From positions 248,001 through 312,000 of the forward strand of contig JAFKFH010000007.1 in NCBI GenBank assembly GCA_017307375.1: DNA of 64,000 nt. Reading direction: 5' to 3'. Positions 36,623-46,192 of this stretch are shown one piece after another. Positions within the stretch are counted from its first letter, which is position 1. Each line of letters opens with the position of its first letter. Below the pieces are notes generated by a model. That model searched no databases. It saw only the letters and a program-made list of their open reading frames with translations, and was not told the origin of the DNA. This DNA is from Alphaproteobacteria bacterium. Lineage in GTDB: Bacteria; Pseudomonadota; Alphaproteobacteria; Ferrovibrionales; Ferrovibrionaceae. Both the position numbers and the translations under genes were made by a program.

Positions 36623-37540
36623 TCAGGCAAGCAGCGCCAGCATGAGCGGCATTGTAAGTGCCGCGGCCAATGTCATCAGCGTAATGATCGTCGCCATCAG
36701 TCTCGCATCGCCGCCCATCTGCCGGGCCAGGGTGTAGGACGCTGGCGCGGTCGGCATCGCCGCCCACAGCACGGCGATCTCGCGCGTCAGCCCGTCGACC
36801 CCGAACAGGCGGCACATCAGCCACACGGCGACAGGCATCACCAGCAGCCGCCCGGCCAGCGCGATGGCGACGGCGCGCCCGCCGCCGCCGATCGCCCGGA
36901 GATCGAGGCCGGCGCCGGCCGCCAGCAGCCCGAGTGCCACGGCCGCGTCGGCCATGGTCTTGGCCGCCGGGTCGAGCGGGCCGGGCAGGCCGATGCCGGT
37001 GACGTTCAGCGCGAATCCGGCGAGGCAGCCGAGGATCAGCGGATTGCGGGCGATCGCCCTGGCCTGCTGCCAGGCCGTCGGCACCCGGCCCGGCGCGGCG
37101 TAGCGGGCCAGGACGGCGACGCACCAGACGTTCAGCACCGGAATCATCACCGCCATGCACAGCCCGAAGACGGCGAGGCCCTGGGCGCCGTACAGCGCCT
37201 GGGCAATGCCGACCCCGACGACCGAATTGAACCGGGTGACGCCCTGGAAGACCGAGGTGAAGCCCGGCCCGTCGGCGGCGACCAGCCGGCGGCCGGCAAC
37301 GAGGCTGGCGGCGACGACGCCTGCACCGACCAGCAGCGCCCCGGCGAGCGGCCCGAGTTCGAGCCCGCCCAGCCGGGCATTGGCACAGGTCCGCGCCAGC
37401 AGCACGGGAAACAGCACGAAATAGAACAGGCGGTCGACGCCGATCCAGAACGGCCCGTCGAACACCCGGATACGCCGCAACCCGTAGCCGGCGGCGATCA
37501 GCAGGAACGTCGGGACCAGCGCGAAGAAGACCGCGAGCAT
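36623..37540 (-). CDS. AEC-family (auxin efflux carrier-like) transporter
   Basis: A 305-residue inner-membrane protein with about ten helices. It starts [20 protein letters not shown], has the [11 protein letters not shown] stretch in the first half and [16 protein letters not shown] in the second, both typical of the AEC family. Members export or import small organic anions; the substrate here is unknown. The ATG at 37540 overlaps the ruvX stop (ATGA). Confidence 0.88.
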   Translation of the reverse strand: MLAVFFALVPTFLLIAAGYGLRRIRVFDGPFWIGVDRLFYFVLFPVLLARTCANARLGGLELGPLAGALLVGAGVVAASLVAGRRLVAADGPGFTSVFQGVTRFNSVVGVGIAQALYGAQGLAVFGLCMAVMIPVLNVWCVAVLARYAAPGRVPTAWQQARAIARNPLILGCLAGFALNVTGIGLPGPLDPAAKTMADAAVALGLLAAGAGLDLRAIGGGGRAVAIALAGRLLVMPVAVWLMCRLFGVDGLTREIAVLWAAMPTAPASYTLARQMGGDARLMATIITLMTLAAALTMPLMLALLA

Positions 37541-38019
37541 CAGCCCGCCGGCGGCAGGTGCTTCAGATGGTCGAGCAGGCCTTGCAGGATGTAGGCGGCG
37601 GCAAGCTTGTCGACCAGTTCGGCGCGGCGGGCCCGGCTGGCATCGGCCTCGAGCAGGGTGCGGGTGACCGCGACGGTCGACAGGCGCTCGTCCCAATAGA
37701 TCGCCGGGACGTCGAGGAAGGGTTCGAGGTTGCGGGCGAACTGGCGGGTCGACTGGCAGCGCGGCCCCTCCTTGCCGTCCATTTCGACCGGATAGCCGAT
37801 GACGATTCCGCCGACGCCTTCCTTCTTCACCGCCGCGGCGATGTCGGTGGCGTCCTGGGTGAACTTGCGCCGCTTGATCAGCGCATAGGGCGAGGCGATG
37901 GTCAGCGTGCCGTCCGACAGGGCCAGGCCGATCGTCTTGGTGCCGACGTCGAGGCCGAGCAGCCGGGCGTGGCGCGGCAGAATTGCCCGCAGGGCGGCGG
38001 GGTTGCCGAGGATTTCCAC
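37540..38019 (-). CDS. ruvX: Putative pre-16S rRNA nuclease / Holliday junction resolvase-like RuvX
   Basis: A 159-residue RNase H-fold protein of the YqgF family. Motifs are [17 protein letters not shown] (catalytic Asp), [18 protein letters not shown], and [13 protein letters not shown] (second acidic residue), with [10 protein letters not shown] near the end. E. coli YqgF takes part in 5' maturation of 16S rRNA. The GTG at 38019 was chosen for normal family length. Divergent from gatC, as often seen in alphaproteobacteria. Confidence 0.92.
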   Translation of the reverse strand: MEILGNPAALRAILPRHARLLGLDVGTKTIGLALSDGTLTIASPYALIKRRKFTQDATDIAAAVKKEGVGGIVIGYPVEMDGKEGPRCQSTRQFARNLEPFLDVPAIYWDERLSTVAVTRTLLEADASRARRAELVDKLAAAYILQGLLDHLKHLPPAG

Positions 38020-38112
38020 GGGTGCTAGTGTCCGGCCGCGCCGCGGCGCGGCATCAATGCCGCGCTTGCGGCGAATCCCTGCGAATTCTGTGGCATGACG
38101 TGAAGGTGGCAT

Positions 38113-38400
38113 ATGTCGCTCGATAACGCCACGGTCGCGAAGATCGCGCGTCTGGCCCGCCTCAAGATCGACGAGGCGGCGCTGGCGCCGATGGCGGCCG
38201 AGCTGAACCAGATCCTCGAGTTCGTCGAAGAACTCGGCGCCGTGAATACCGACGGCGTGCCCCCGCTCACCTCGGTCGTGGCGACGCAATTGAAGATGCG
38301 CGACGACGTCGTCACCGACGGCGGCTATCCGGAAAAGGTGCTGGCCAACGCGCCGGCGGCCGAGCAGGGCTTCTACACCGTACCGAAGGTGGTCGAATAA
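38113..38400 (+). CDS. gatC: Glutamyl/aspartyl-tRNA amidotransferase subunit C
   Basis: A 95-residue GatC ([35 protein letters not shown], then [16 protein letters not shown]). It stabilises the GatAB complex that converts misacylated Glu-tRNA-Gln or Asp-tRNA-Asn to the correct amide forms. First gene of the gatCAB operon; its stop overlaps the gatA start (TAATG). Confidence 0.96.
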   Translation: MSLDNATVAKIARLARLKIDEAALAPMAAELNQILEFVEELGAVNTDGVPPLTSVVATQLKMRDDVVTDGGYPEKVLANAPAAEQGFYTVPKVVE

Positions 38401-39875
38401 TGACGATCGACCTGACCCGCCTGACCATCGCCGGGGCGCGCGATGCGTTGGCCCGCGGCGAGTTCACGGCCGTCGAACTGACCGATGCGGCCTTGGCTGC
38501 GGCCGAGCGTGCGCGGCCGCTGAACAGCCTGATCACCGAGACGCCGGAACTGGCCCGCAAGCAGGCCGCCGCCTCCGACGCGCGGCGCGCCGAGGGCCGT
38601 GCCGGCAAGCTCGACGGTATCCCGCTCGCGGTCAAGGATCTCTATTGCACCGAGGGCGTGCTGACCACGGCCGGCAGCCATATCCTCGACAACTTCGTGC
38701 CGCCCTACGAATCGACCGTCACGGCGCAGTTGTTCGCCGAGGGCGCGGTCATGGTCGGCAAGGCCAATCTCGACCAGTTCGGCATGGGCGGCTCGAACGA
38801 GAATTCGCATTTCGGCCCGGCGGTGAACCCCTGGCGCCGCCGGGGCGACACGACCCGGCTGGTGCCCGGCGGCTCGTCCGGCGGCTCGGCCGCCGCAGTC
38901 GCCGCCGGCATCGCGCTGGGGTCCACTGCGACCGATACCGGCGGTTCGATCCGCCAGCCCGCGGCCTTCAACGGCGTCACCGGGCTGAAGCCGACCTACG
39001 GCCGCTGCTCGCGCTGGGGCATCATCGCCTTTGCCTCGTCGCTCGACCAGGCCGGGCCGATCGCCCGCGACGTGCGCGACTGTGCGATCATGCTGGGCGC
39101 GATGGCCGGCCATGACCCGAAGGATTCGACCTCGGTCGATCGTCCGGTGCCGGACTACGAAGCCGGCCTGGAGGACGGGATCAAGGGGCTGCGCATCGGC
39201 GTGCCGCGGGAATACCGCGTTGACGGCATGCCGGCCGAGATCGAGAAGCTGTGGGCCGACGGCATTGCCTGGGCGCGCGATGCCGGGGCCGAGATCGTCG
39301 ATATCAGCCTGCCGCATACCAAACACGCGCTGGCGACCTACTACATCGTCGCCCCGGCCGAGGCGTCGTCGAACCTGGCGCGCTACGACGGCGTGCGCTA
39401 CGGCCTGCGGGTGCCGGGCAACGATCTCAACGAGCTTTACGAGAATACCCGTGCCGAAGGCTTCGGCGCGGAAGTGCGCCGCCGCATCCTGATCGGCACC
39501 TACGTGCTGTCGGCCGGCTATTACGATGCCTACTACCTCAAGGCCCAGAAGGTGCGCACGCTGCTGCTGCGCGACTTCGAGCAGGCCTTCGGCCGGGTCG
39601 ACGCCATCCTGGCGCCGACCACGCCGGGCGCCGCCTACGGCATCGGCGAGAAGTCGAACGACCCGGTGGCGATGTATCTCGGCGACGTCTTCACCGTGCC
39701 GCTGAACCTGGCCGGCCTGCCCGGCATGTCGCTGCCCGCCGGCCTGTCGGCCGAAGGGCTGCCGCTGGGGCTGCAGGTGATCGGCCGCGCCTTCGACGAG
39801 GGCACGGTCCTCAAGGTCGGCCGCGCGCTGGAGAAGGCTGCCGCCTTCACCGGCCGGCCCGATGTGTGGTGGTGA
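38400..39875 (+). CDS. gatA: Glutamyl/aspartyl-tRNA amidotransferase subunit A
   Basis: A 491-residue amidase-signature enzyme that releases ammonia from glutamine for GatB. The Lys-Ser-Ser triad is visible in PLAVKDLYC, the [14 protein letters not shown] loop and [14 protein letters not shown]. Length is normal for GatA. One base overlap with gatC and 2 bp to gatB. Confidence 0.97.
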   Translation: MTIDLTRLTIAGARDALARGEFTAVELTDAALAAAERARPLNSLITETPELARKQAAASDARRAEGRAGKLDGIPLAVKDLYCTEGVLTTAGSHILDNFVPPYESTVTAQLFAEGAVMVGKANLDQFGMGGSNENSHFGPAVNPWRRRGDTTRLVPGGSSGGSAAAVAAGIALGSTATDTGGSIRQPAAFNGVTGLKPTYGRCSRWGIIAFASSLDQAGPIARDVRDCAIMLGAMAGHDPKDSTSVDRPVPDYEAGLEDGIKGLRIGVPREYRVDGMPAEIEKLWADGIAWARDAGAEIVDISLPHTKHALATYYIVAPAEASSNLARYDGVRYGLRVPGNDLNELYENTRAEGFGAEVRRRILIGTYVLSAGYYDAYYLKAQKVRTLLLRDFEQAFGRVDAILAPTTPGAAYGIGEKSNDPVAMYLGDVFTVPLNLAGLPGMSLPAGLSAEGLPLGLQVIGRAFDEGTVLKVGRALEKAAAFTGRPDVWW

Positions 39876-39877
39876 GC

Positions 39878-41341
39878 ATGAGCGAGAACAAGAACCTGAT
39901 CGAAGGGGCCACCGGCCCCTGGGAAATCGTGCTGGGCCTCGAGGTTCACGCCCAGGTCACCTCGAACGCCAAGCTGTTCTCCGGCGCCGCGACCGCCTTC
40001 GGCGCCGAGCCGAATGCCCAGGTCAGCCTGGTCGATGCCGCGATGCCCGGCATGCTGCCGGTGATCAACCGCTATTGCGTCGAACAGGCGGTGCGGACCG
40101 GTCTTGGCCTGAAGGCGCAGATCAACCTGACCTCGCGCTTCGACCGCAAGAACTACTTCTACGCCGATCTGCCGCAGGGCTATCAGATCAGCCAGTTCGA
40201 GCATCCGATCGTCGGCAAGGGCGTCATCACCCTCGACCTCGCCGACGGGGTCAGCCGCGAGGTCGGCATCACCCGCCTGCATCTGGAGCAGGATGCGGGC
40301 AAGAGCCTGCATGACCAGGCCCCGTCGCTGACCTTCGTCGACCTGAACCGGTCCGGCGTGGCGCTGATGGAAATCGTCTCCGAGCCCGACATGCGCTCTG
40401 CCGAGGAAGCGGGCGCCTACCTGAAGAAGCTGCGCACCATCCTGCGCTATCTCGGCACCTGCGACGGCAACATGGAAGAAGGCTCGATGCGGGCCGACGT
40501 CAATGTCTCGGTGCGCAAGCCCGGTGGCCCGCTGGGGACGCGCTGCGAGATCAAGAACGTCAACTCGGTCCGCTTCGTCATGCAGGCGATCGAGTACGAG
40601 GCGCGCCGCCAGATCGACATCCTCGAGGGTGGCGGCAAGATCGACCAGGAGACGCGCCTGTTCGATACCGCCAAGGGCGTGACCCGGACGATGCGGTCGA
40701 AGGAGGAGGCGCTCGACTACCGCTACTTCCCCGATCCCGACCTCCTGCCGCTGGTGCTCGACGAAGCCTGGGTCGAGAAGATCAAGGCCGACCTGCCCGA
40801 ACTGCCCGACGAGAAGAAGGCCCGCCTGATCGAGAAGATGGGGCTGACGCCCTATGATGCGACCGTGCTGGTCGCCGACCAGGACGTCGCCGCCTTCTAC
40901 GAGGCGGTGGCGGCCGGGCGCGACGCCAAGACGGCCGCGAACTGGGTGATCGGCGACTTCATGGCCCATTTCAACAAGTCGGGCCAGGACCTGAAGGATT
41001 TCACGATCACGGCGCCGAAGCTGGGCCAGCTGATCGACCTGATCACCGACGGCACGCTGTCGACGCGCCTGGCCAAGGACGTGCTGGAGGCGATGGTCGC
41101 CTCGGGCAAGACCGCGCCCGAGATCGTCGAGGAAAAGGGCCTGCGCCAGGTCACCGATACCGGCGCCATCGAGGCGGTGATCGCCGATATCATGGCCAAG
41201 AACGCCGACAAGGTCGCCGAGTATCGCGGCGGCAAGGACAAGCTGTTCGGCTTCTTCGTCGGCCAGGTGATGAAGGCGATGGGGGGCAAGGCCAATCCCG
41301 CCGCGCTCAACGACCTGCTGAAGCAGAAGCTGGCCGGCTGA
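39878..41341 (+). CDS. gatB: Glutamyl/aspartyl-tRNA amidotransferase subunit B
   Basis: A 487-residue GatB, the kinase/amidotransferase subunit that activates the misacylated tRNA. Family stretches are [42 protein letters not shown] and [13 protein letters not shown], with a C-terminal GatB/YqeY domain (NWVIGDFMA). The frame is open upstream into gatA, but the ATG at 39878 gives the family N terminus. Confidence 0.97.
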   Translation: MSENKNLIEGATGPWEIVLGLEVHAQVTSNAKLFSGAATAFGAEPNAQVSLVDAAMPGMLPVINRYCVEQAVRTGLGLKAQINLTSRFDRKNYFYADLPQGYQISQFEHPIVGKGVITLDLADGVSREVGITRLHLEQDAGKSLHDQAPSLTFVDLNRSGVALMEIVSEPDMRSAEEAGAYLKKLRTILRYLGTCDGNMEEGSMRADVNVSVRKPGGPLGTRCEIKNVNSVRFVMQAIEYEARRQIDILEGGGKIDQETRLFDTAKGVTRTMRSKEEALDYRYFPDPDLLPLVLDEAWVEKIKADLPELPDEKKARLIEKMGLTPYDATVLVADQDVAAFYEAVAAGRDAKTAANWVIGDFMAHFNKSGQDLKDFTITAPKLGQLIDLITDGTLSTRLAKDVLEAMVASGKTAPEIVEEKGLRQVTDTGAIEAVIADIMAKNADKVAEYRGGKDKLFGFFVGQVMKAMGGKANPAALNDLLKQKLAG

Positions 41342-41367
41342 CGTTTCGGACATCGCGGGAAAGACGG

Positions 41368-41392
41368 ACGGGCGCCTCTGGGCGCCCGTTCT
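41368..41392 (+). terminator. Rho-independent-like terminator after gatB
   Basis: A 9-bp perfect stem, ACGGGCGCC with GGCGCCCGT (41368-41376 and 41381-41389), a TCTG loop, and a short T-containing tail (TCTGATTTG). It ends the gatCAB operon. Confidence 0.7.
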
Positions 41393-41397
41393 GATTT

Positions 41398-41414
41398 GTG
41401 GGTAAAATTCCCAC
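41398..41414. promoter_or_regulatory. Operator-like palindrome 1, GTGGG-N7-CCCAC, upstream of the 41497 gene promoter
   Basis: The site reads GTGGG TAAAATT CCCAC. It abuts the predicted -35 element at 41415. The same 5-7-5 geometry recurs at 41449, 52810 and 52840. The A/T-rich core and strict arms suggest a dimeric DNA-binding protein. Confidence 0.65.
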
Positions 41415-41443
41415 TTGACCGCGTCAGGTTTTGCCGCGATCTT
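41415..41443 (+). promoter_or_regulatory. Predicted promoter of the 41497 secreted protein gene
   Basis: TTGACC (41415-41420) and GATCTT (41438-41443) with a 17-bp spacer. The promoter is enclosed by one palindrome ending at 41414 and another starting at 41445, an arrangement that fits repression by steric block or looping. Confidence 0.55.
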
Positions 41444-41444
41444 C

Positions 41445-41469
41445 GTTTGTGGGCATATTTCCCACAAAC
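41445..41469. promoter_or_regulatory. Operator-like palindrome 2, 9-bp arms, at the expected transcription start
   Basis: A perfect inverted repeat of 9 bp arms (GTTTGTGGG and CCCACAAAC) around CATATTT. Its core is GTGGG-N7-CCCAC at 41449-41465. It begins just after the -10 element and ends 27 bp before the start codon. Its centre is 51 bp from that of palindrome 1. Confidence 0.7.
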
Positions 41470-41496
41470 AGAGCGGGCAACCCCAGGAGAACCTCG

Positions 41497-42390
41497 ATGT
41501 CCAGCCGTCTGCGTCTCGCCACCCTGTCGTTCGCCGCGCTTGCGGCCACCACCATGCTGTCGCCGCCCGCACGCAGCGCGACCCTTTCCACCTATGCCGG
41601 CCCGACCTGCAGCGGCAGCTACATCTACGTGCTGCCCGACCTGCCGGTCGCGTCATCGACCGCTTCGTCGTCCTCGTCCTCCTCGTCGGTGCCGTTCTCG
41701 TCCGCCCACGCCGCTTCGGGCAGCCGGCCGCAACGGACGTCGTCGGTCTCGCTGACCAATCTCGACGGCACCAATGCCGCCGCCGTCACCGTCTGCGGCT
41801 ATGCCTCGGGCGCGTTCATCGGCGGCAGCGGCGTGGCCTTGCCGGCCAACAACGCACTGGTGGCGATCGACCCCACGCCGACGACGACCACGGCCACCAC
41901 CATCGGCCTCACCACGCTGCTGGGCGGCGCGTCGCTCTCCACCTACACGACGATCAGCGTCGTCATCGCCTCCGACCGGCCGCTGGCGCTGGGCGGCGCC
42001 TCCGGCTCGATCCGCGACGGCGTCCGCGCCTCGGGCGGATCGGTGGCCACCGCCGATCTCGCCTTCGCCAACGCCGGCGAGGTCGCCTCGGGGGCCGGCG
42101 TGCTGTTCCTGGCCAATCCGACCGCCGCGGCGGTCAGCTACACGGTCACCTTCTACAAGGCCGACGGCACGCTGGTCGCAACCTCGGCCGCCGGTTCGGT
42201 CGCGGCCTACCAGGGGGCCCGGGTGGCGATTTCCGGCCTGACCGATTCGGCCGGGACCGCGCTGACCCTGACCGGGGCCGAGATCGTGCACGTGAAGACC
42301 GCCAGCGGCGTGCTGGGCGGCACGCTGTTCAAGGGCAACCTGGCCAGCGGCTATTTCGGATCGACGCAAGGGACCTATTCCCCCTATTGA
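41497..42390 (+). CDS. Secreted Ser/Thr/Ala-rich protein of unknown function
   Basis: A 297-residue protein with a signal peptide (MSSRLRLATLSFAALAATTMLSPPARSA). A serine-rich low-complexity stretch lies at about residues 54-70 (SSTASSSSSSSSVPFSS). The rest is rich in Thr, Ala and Gly with regular beta-like segments (SVSLTNLDGTNAAAVTVCGYASGAF, VLFLANPTAAAVSYTVTFYKADG) suggestive of beta-sandwich folds. Two cysteines occur in TCSGSY and VCGYA. No enzyme motif is seen. The ATG at 41497 follows CAGGAGA. It is under the paired palindromic operators, so it is probably tightly regulated. Confidence 0.75.
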   Translation: MSSRLRLATLSFAALAATTMLSPPARSATLSTYAGPTCSGSYIYVLPDLPVASSTASSSSSSSSVPFSSAHAASGSRPQRTSSVSLTNLDGTNAAAVTVCGYASGAFIGGSGVALPANNALVAIDPTPTTTTATTIGLTTLLGGASLSTYTTISVVIASDRPLALGGASGSIRDGVRASGGSVATADLAFANAGEVASGAGVLFLANPTAAAVSYTVTFYKADGTLVATSAAGSVAAYQGARVAISGLTDSAGTALTLTGAEIVHVKTASGVLGGTLFKGNLASGYFGSTQGTYSPY

Positions 42391-42433
42391 TCCGGAGCCG
42401 GCGGGCGAAGATCCGGGCTTCGCCCGCCACCCT

Positions 42434-42730
42434 TCAGTCCACCGTCAGGCAGCGGGCGGTGACGGCCAGCAGCACGGCGTCGTATCGCAGCTTGGCGGCG
42501 GCATCCGGTGCCGGGGCGCTGTCGCGCACATACGCGGCGAAGCCCCTGGCGTCATCCTCGGTAACTGACGAACGGGTAATGTCGGCCCGGCACGCGCATT
42601 GCTTCTCGGGCGATCCGTCGCGCTTGCAGGCGGTCGCGACCGCGTCGCCCGGATCGGCGTCCGAGCACCCGGCGCAGGCGAGCAGGGCGGCGGCTATCAG
42701 GGGCAGGGCGAAGCGACGGGCGGCGGTCAT
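42434..42730 (-). CDS. Small secreted, probably lipid-anchored protein
   Basis: A 98-residue protein with a signal sequence and a possible lipobox (ALLACAGCSD). The mature part has four cysteines (ATACKRDG, QCACRADI, ARCLTVD), which could form disulphides. No known family is recognised. It is convergent with the gene at 41497 and divergent from the GST gene at 42807. Confidence 0.6.
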   Translation of the reverse strand: MTAARRFALPLIAAALLACAGCSDADPGDAVATACKRDGSPEKQCACRADITRSSVTEDDARGFAAYVRDSAPAPDAAAKLRYDAVLLAVTARCLTVD

Positions 42731-42806
42731 GCGATCCCCGGGCTTGCGGCGACAGCGCCAGCCTGAAAAGCTGCGGTCCTTGCTGATCGGGAGGATGTCA
42801 GCCGCA

Positions 42807-43508
42807 ATGATCGATCTCTACTACTGGCCAACCCCCAACGGCCATAAGATCACTTTGTTCCTGGAAGAAGCCGGGCTGCCCTACGCGATCAAGCCGGTCA
42901 ACATCGGCAAGGGCGAGCAGTTCGAGCCGTCGTTCCTCGCGATTGCGCCGAACAACCGGATGCCCGCGATCGTCGATCACGATCCGGCGGGCGGCGGGGC
43001 GCCGGTCAGCCTGTTCGAATCGGGCGCCATCCTGCTCTATCTCGCCGAAAAGACCGGCAAGTTCATGCCCGGCGACCTCCGCGGCCGCGCCGAGGTGCTG
43101 CAGTGGCTGTTCTGGCAGATGGCCGGGCTGGGACCGATGCTCGGCCAGAACCATCATTTCACCGCCTATGCACCGGAGAAGATCCCCTACGCGATCGAGC
43201 GCTACGTCAAGGAAACCGGGCGTCTCTATGCCGTGCTCGACAAGCGGCTGGCCGACCGCGCCTTCATCGCCGGCGATGCCTACACCATTGCCGACATGGC
43301 TTCCTACCCCTGGATCGTGCCCCATGAGCGCCAGGGCCAGAAGCTCGACGACTTCCCGAACCTCAAGCGCTGGTTCGACGGGATCTGGGCGCGCCCGACG
43401 ACCAAGAAGGCCTATCAGCTGGGTAAGCAGTACCAGGCCACGGTGCCGACCTCGGAGGAGGCGCGCAGGATCCTGTTCGGCCAGGATGCCTCGACCATCC
43501 GCCGCTGA
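42807..43508 (+). CDS. YfcG/YghU-like glutathione S-transferase family disulphide reductase
   Basis: A 233-residue GST-fold protein. The N-terminal thioredoxin-like domain starts MIDLYYWPTPNGHKI with the TPNGHK active-site turn, then NNRMPAIVDHD and LFESGAILLYLAEK for glutathione binding. The C-terminal helical domain holds GDAYTIADMASYPW. E. coli YfcG shows glutathione-dependent disulphide reductase activity. ATG at 42807 was chosen over 42795, which leaves no room for the GGGAGG site. A terminator follows. Confidence 0.87.
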   Translation: MIDLYYWPTPNGHKITLFLEEAGLPYAIKPVNIGKGEQFEPSFLAIAPNNRMPAIVDHDPAGGGAPVSLFESGAILLYLAEKTGKFMPGDLRGRAEVLQWLFWQMAGLGPMLGQNHHFTAYAPEKIPYAIERYVKETGRLYAVLDKRLADRAFIAGDAYTIADMASYPWIVPHERQGQKLDDFPNLKRWFDGIWARPTTKKAYQLGKQYQATVPTSEEARRILFGQDASTIRR

Positions 43509-43521
43509 ACGGGCATAATGA

Positions 43522-43551
43522 CCGGCGGCCCCGTCCCGGTGGGGCCGCCGG
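43522..43551 (+). terminator. Rho-independent terminator after the first GST gene
   Basis: An 11-bp perfect stem, CCGGCGGCCCC with GGGGCCGCCGG, an 8-nt loop, and a downstream tail with T runs (CTTTCCCATTTTTC). Confidence 0.8.
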
Positions 43552-43577
43552 CTTTCCCATTTTTCAGCGTGATAGGC

Positions 43578-44717
43578 ATGGATTCCCTCAAGCCCGAAAC
43601 CCTGCTGGCCCAGGCGCCAGGCCATCCGGCCGCGCCCTATGGCGAGATCGTTCCGCCGATCCATGTCGCCACCACCTATGAGCGCGGCACCGATCTCGGC
43701 TATCCCGGCGGGCGGGTCTACGGCCGTGACGGCAACCCGAGCTTCACGGCCGCGGAGGGCCTGCTGACCCAGCTCGAGGGGGGCGCCGCCTCGATGCTGT
43801 TCGCCTCCGGCATGGCGGCGGCGACGGCGGTTTTTCAGGCCCTCGATCCCGGCGACCGCGTCGTCGTGCCGCGGGTGATGTACTGGGCCCTGCGCCACTG
43901 GCTGGTCACCGAGGGCGAGCGGCGCGGCCTTAAAGTCACGTTGTTCGACAATCTGGCGGCCGATCCGGTCGCGGCGCTGGCCGAGGCGACCGGGACCCGG
44001 CCGGTCAAGCTGGTCTGGCTCGAAACCCCGGCCAATCCGACCTGGGACGTCATCGACATCGCGGCGGCGGCCAAGGTGGCGCATGCCGCCGGTGCGCTGC
44101 TGGCGGTCGATTCCACCGTTGCCACGCCGATCCTGTGCCGGCCGCTTGCGCTCGGCGCCGATCTCGTCATGCATGCCGCGACCAAGTACCTGAACGGGCA
44201 TAGCGACGTGCTGGCGGGCACGCTGACCACGGCGCGCGACGACGATTTCTGGGCGCGGCTGAAAGTGCAGCGTGCGCTGGGGGGCGGCATCATGGGGCCG
44301 TTCGAAGCCTGGCTGCTGCTGCGCGGTATGCGCACCCTGTCGCTGCGCGTCGGCCGGGCCAGCACCACCGCCATGGCGATCGCGCGCCATTTCCAGTCCG
44401 ACCCCCGCGTCGCCGTGCTCTATCCCGGCCTGCCGAGCTTTCCGGGCCACGAGGTCGCGGCCCGGCAGATGGTCGGAGGGTTTTCCGGCATGATGTCGCT
44501 GCGCGTCAATGGCGGGCGCGACCGCGCGCTGCGGATGCACGGCCGGCTCAAGCTGTTCCGGCGCGCCACCTCGCTCGGCGGTGTCGAAAGCCTGGTCGAG
44601 CACCGCGCCTCGATCGAGGGGCCGACCTCGCCTTGCCCGGACGATCTGCTGCGCATGTCGATCGGACTCGAGGATGCCGGCGACCTGATCGCCGATCTCG
44701 AGCAGGCCCTGGCCTGA
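43578..44717 (+). CDS. Cys/Met-metabolism PLP enzyme (cystathionine beta-lyase / gamma-synthase family)
   Basis: A 379-residue fold-type I PLP enzyme. Signatures are YGRDGNPSFTAAE, FASGMAAATAVFQAL, VWLETPANPTWDVID and the PLP lysine in HAATKYLNGHSDVLAG, then SLGGVESLVEHRAS. The family includes cystathionine gamma-synthase, beta-lyase and methionine gamma-lyase; motifs do not separate these safely. MYWALRHWL may help define substrate choice. The ATG at 43578 was taken instead of an upstream in-frame ATG inside the terminator. Confidence 0.85.
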   Translation: MDSLKPETLLAQAPGHPAAPYGEIVPPIHVATTYERGTDLGYPGGRVYGRDGNPSFTAAEGLLTQLEGGAASMLFASGMAAATAVFQALDPGDRVVVPRVMYWALRHWLVTEGERRGLKVTLFDNLAADPVAALAEATGTRPVKLVWLETPANPTWDVIDIAAAAKVAHAAGALLAVDSTVATPILCRPLALGADLVMHAATKYLNGHSDVLAGTLTTARDDDFWARLKVQRALGGGIMGPFEAWLLLRGMRTLSLRVGRASTTAMAIARHFQSDPRVAVLYPGLPSFPGHEVAARQMVGGFSGMMSLRVNGGRDRALRMHGRLKLFRRATSLGGVESLVEHRASIEGPTSPCPDDLLRMSIGLEDAGDLIADLEQALA

Positions 44718-44721
44718 CCCG

Positions 44722-44755
44722 CCCGATCCCCGCTAAGCTCCGGCGGGGGATCGGG
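44722..44755 (+). terminator. Hairpin between the PLP enzyme gene and the solute-binding-like gene
   Basis: A 10-bp perfect stem, CCCGATCCCC with GGGGATCGGG, and a 14-nt loop. Its right arm overlaps the GGGGAGG ribosome binding site of the gene at 44766. It could terminate the upstream transcript or modulate translation of the next gene. Confidence 0.5.
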
Positions 44756-44765
44756 GAGGTTTGCC

Positions 44766-45566
44766 ATGCGGATCGTCTGGATTGCCGTTTCACTCGGCCT
44801 GGCGCTGGCAGTCTTCGTCCAGGCAGGCGTCTCGCAGGCGGGCGAGCGGCTGCGCTGCGTCTATGCCTTCGGCGAGGCACCGCCGTTCCAACTCGGCGAG
44901 GGCGAAGCGGTGCCGCATGAGCATCCGGGCATGGCCGTCGAGTTGATGCAGATGGCGGCCGCCGTCCTCGGCCTCGATCTCGAACTCGGCCGCCTGCCGA
45001 ACCGTCGGGTGATGCCTGCGGTGGCCGACGGCGTCGCCGACTGCGCCTTTGCCCTGTCGTTCCTGCCCGAACGCGCGGCGGTCGCGGTCTACCCGACGAG
45101 CAACGGTCGACTCGATCGCCAGCGTCGCATCGGGTCGTCGGCCTATGTCGTCTATCGCCGTGCCGGCAGCGCGGTCGGCTGGGACGGCCGACGCTTTTCG
45201 GGGCTGGACGACGGCGCGGTCGGCATCAATGCGGGTTTTGCCGCGCGCGACGAATTGGCGCGGATGGGGGTTCGCGTCGACGAAGCCGACTCGACGGCGT
45301 CCAACATGCGCAAGCTGGCGGCCGGACGCATTGCCGCCTATGTCGTGCACGCCGCGATCGGCGACGACTATCTCGCCCGCATTCCGTCGACCGGCATCGA
45401 GAAGCTGCCGGTCCCGTTCCAGGAAAAGGACTATTACGTCGTGCTGAGCAAACGATTCGTCGCCGAGAATGCCGAGTTGGCCGAGCGGCTGTGGGACCGG
45501 CTCGCCGCCTTGCGCGCCCAGCACGAGCCGGCCATGTTGACCCGTTACCTTGCCACGGTGAATTGA
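44766..45566 (+). CDS. Periplasmic solute-binding-like (SBP_bac_3 type) protein
   Basis: A 266-residue protein with a signal peptide (MRIVWIAVSLGLALAVFVQAG, cleavage near SQAGE). The mature part follows the family 3 binding-protein pattern: FGEAPPFQL, GMAVELMQMAAAVLGLD, NRRVMPAVADGVADCAFALSF, GINAGFAARDELARMGV and DYYVVLSKRF. No ABC permease or ATPase gene is nearby, so it may be an orphan sensor-like protein. Its stop overlaps the next GST start (TGATG). Confidence 0.75.
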   Translation: MRIVWIAVSLGLALAVFVQAGVSQAGERLRCVYAFGEAPPFQLGEGEAVPHEHPGMAVELMQMAAAVLGLDLELGRLPNRRVMPAVADGVADCAFALSFLPERAAVAVYPTSNGRLDRQRRIGSSAYVVYRRAGSAVGWDGRRFSGLDDGAVGINAGFAARDELARMGVRVDEADSTASNMRKLAAGRIAAYVVHAAIGDDYLARIPSTGIEKLPVPFQEKDYYVVLSKRFVAENAELAERLWDRLAALRAQHEPAMLTRYLATVN

Positions 45567-46192
45567 TGATCGACCTCTATACCTTCACGACCCCGAACGG
45601 CCGCAAGGTCTCGATCGCGCTGGAGGAACTCGGCGCGCAGTATCAGGTCTTTCCGGTGAACATCACCCGGAACGAGCAGTTCGAGCCGGATTTCCTCAAG
45701 GTCTCGCCGAACAACAAGATCCCGGCGATCGTCGATTACGCGCCCCCGGCCGGCTACGGCCCCGGACCCTATGCCGTGTTCGAATCGGGCGCCATCCTGC
45801 TCTATCTTGCCGAGAAGTTCGGCAAGCTGCTGCCGGCCGGGCCCCGCGCCCGCGGCGCGGCGCTGCAATGGCTGTTCTGGCAGATGGGCGGCCTGGGGCC
45901 GATGGCGGGCCAGGCCGGCCATTTCCGTCTCTTCGCGCCGGAAAAGGTACCCTACGGCATCAAGCGCTACACCGACGAGGTGACGCGCCTGTACGGCATC
46001 GCCGACAAGCGCCTGGGCGAGGGTCGCTATTTCGCCGGCGACGAGTATTCGATCGCCGACATCGCCTGCTGGCCCTGGTTCGTTTCGTGGGAGAAGCATG
46101 GCCAGGACCTCGCCCGCCACCCCAATCTGAAACGCTGGTTCGAGGACGTCGGCAGCCGGCCGGCCGTTCAACGCGGGATGGAGGTGCCCTGA
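45566..46192 (+). CDS. YfcG-like glutathione S-transferase family protein, second copy
   Basis: A 208-residue GST-fold protein clearly paralogous to the one at 42807: MIDLYTFTTPNGRKVSIALEE, NEQFEPDFL, NNKIPAIVDY, FESGAILLYLAEK and YSIADIACWPWF. It probably shares glutathione-dependent disulphide chemistry. It lies between the solute-binding-like gene and ybaK, with one-base overlaps at both ends, showing translational coupling. Confidence 0.87.
   Translation: MIDLYTFTTPNGRKVSIALEELGAQYQVFPVNITRNEQFEPDFLKVSPNNKIPAIVDYAPPAGYGPGPYAVFESGAILLYLAEKFGKLLPAGPRARGAALQWLFWQMGGLGPMAGQAGHFRLFAPEKVPYGIKRYTDEVTRLYGIADKRLGEGRYFAGDEYSIADIACWPWFVSWEKHGQDLARHPNLKRWFEDVGSRPAVQRGMEVP

Noticed and set aside
44766-45566. 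Solute-binding-like protein as part of an ABC importer
   Set aside because: No permease or ATPase gene is adjacent; neighbours are GST and ybaK genes.
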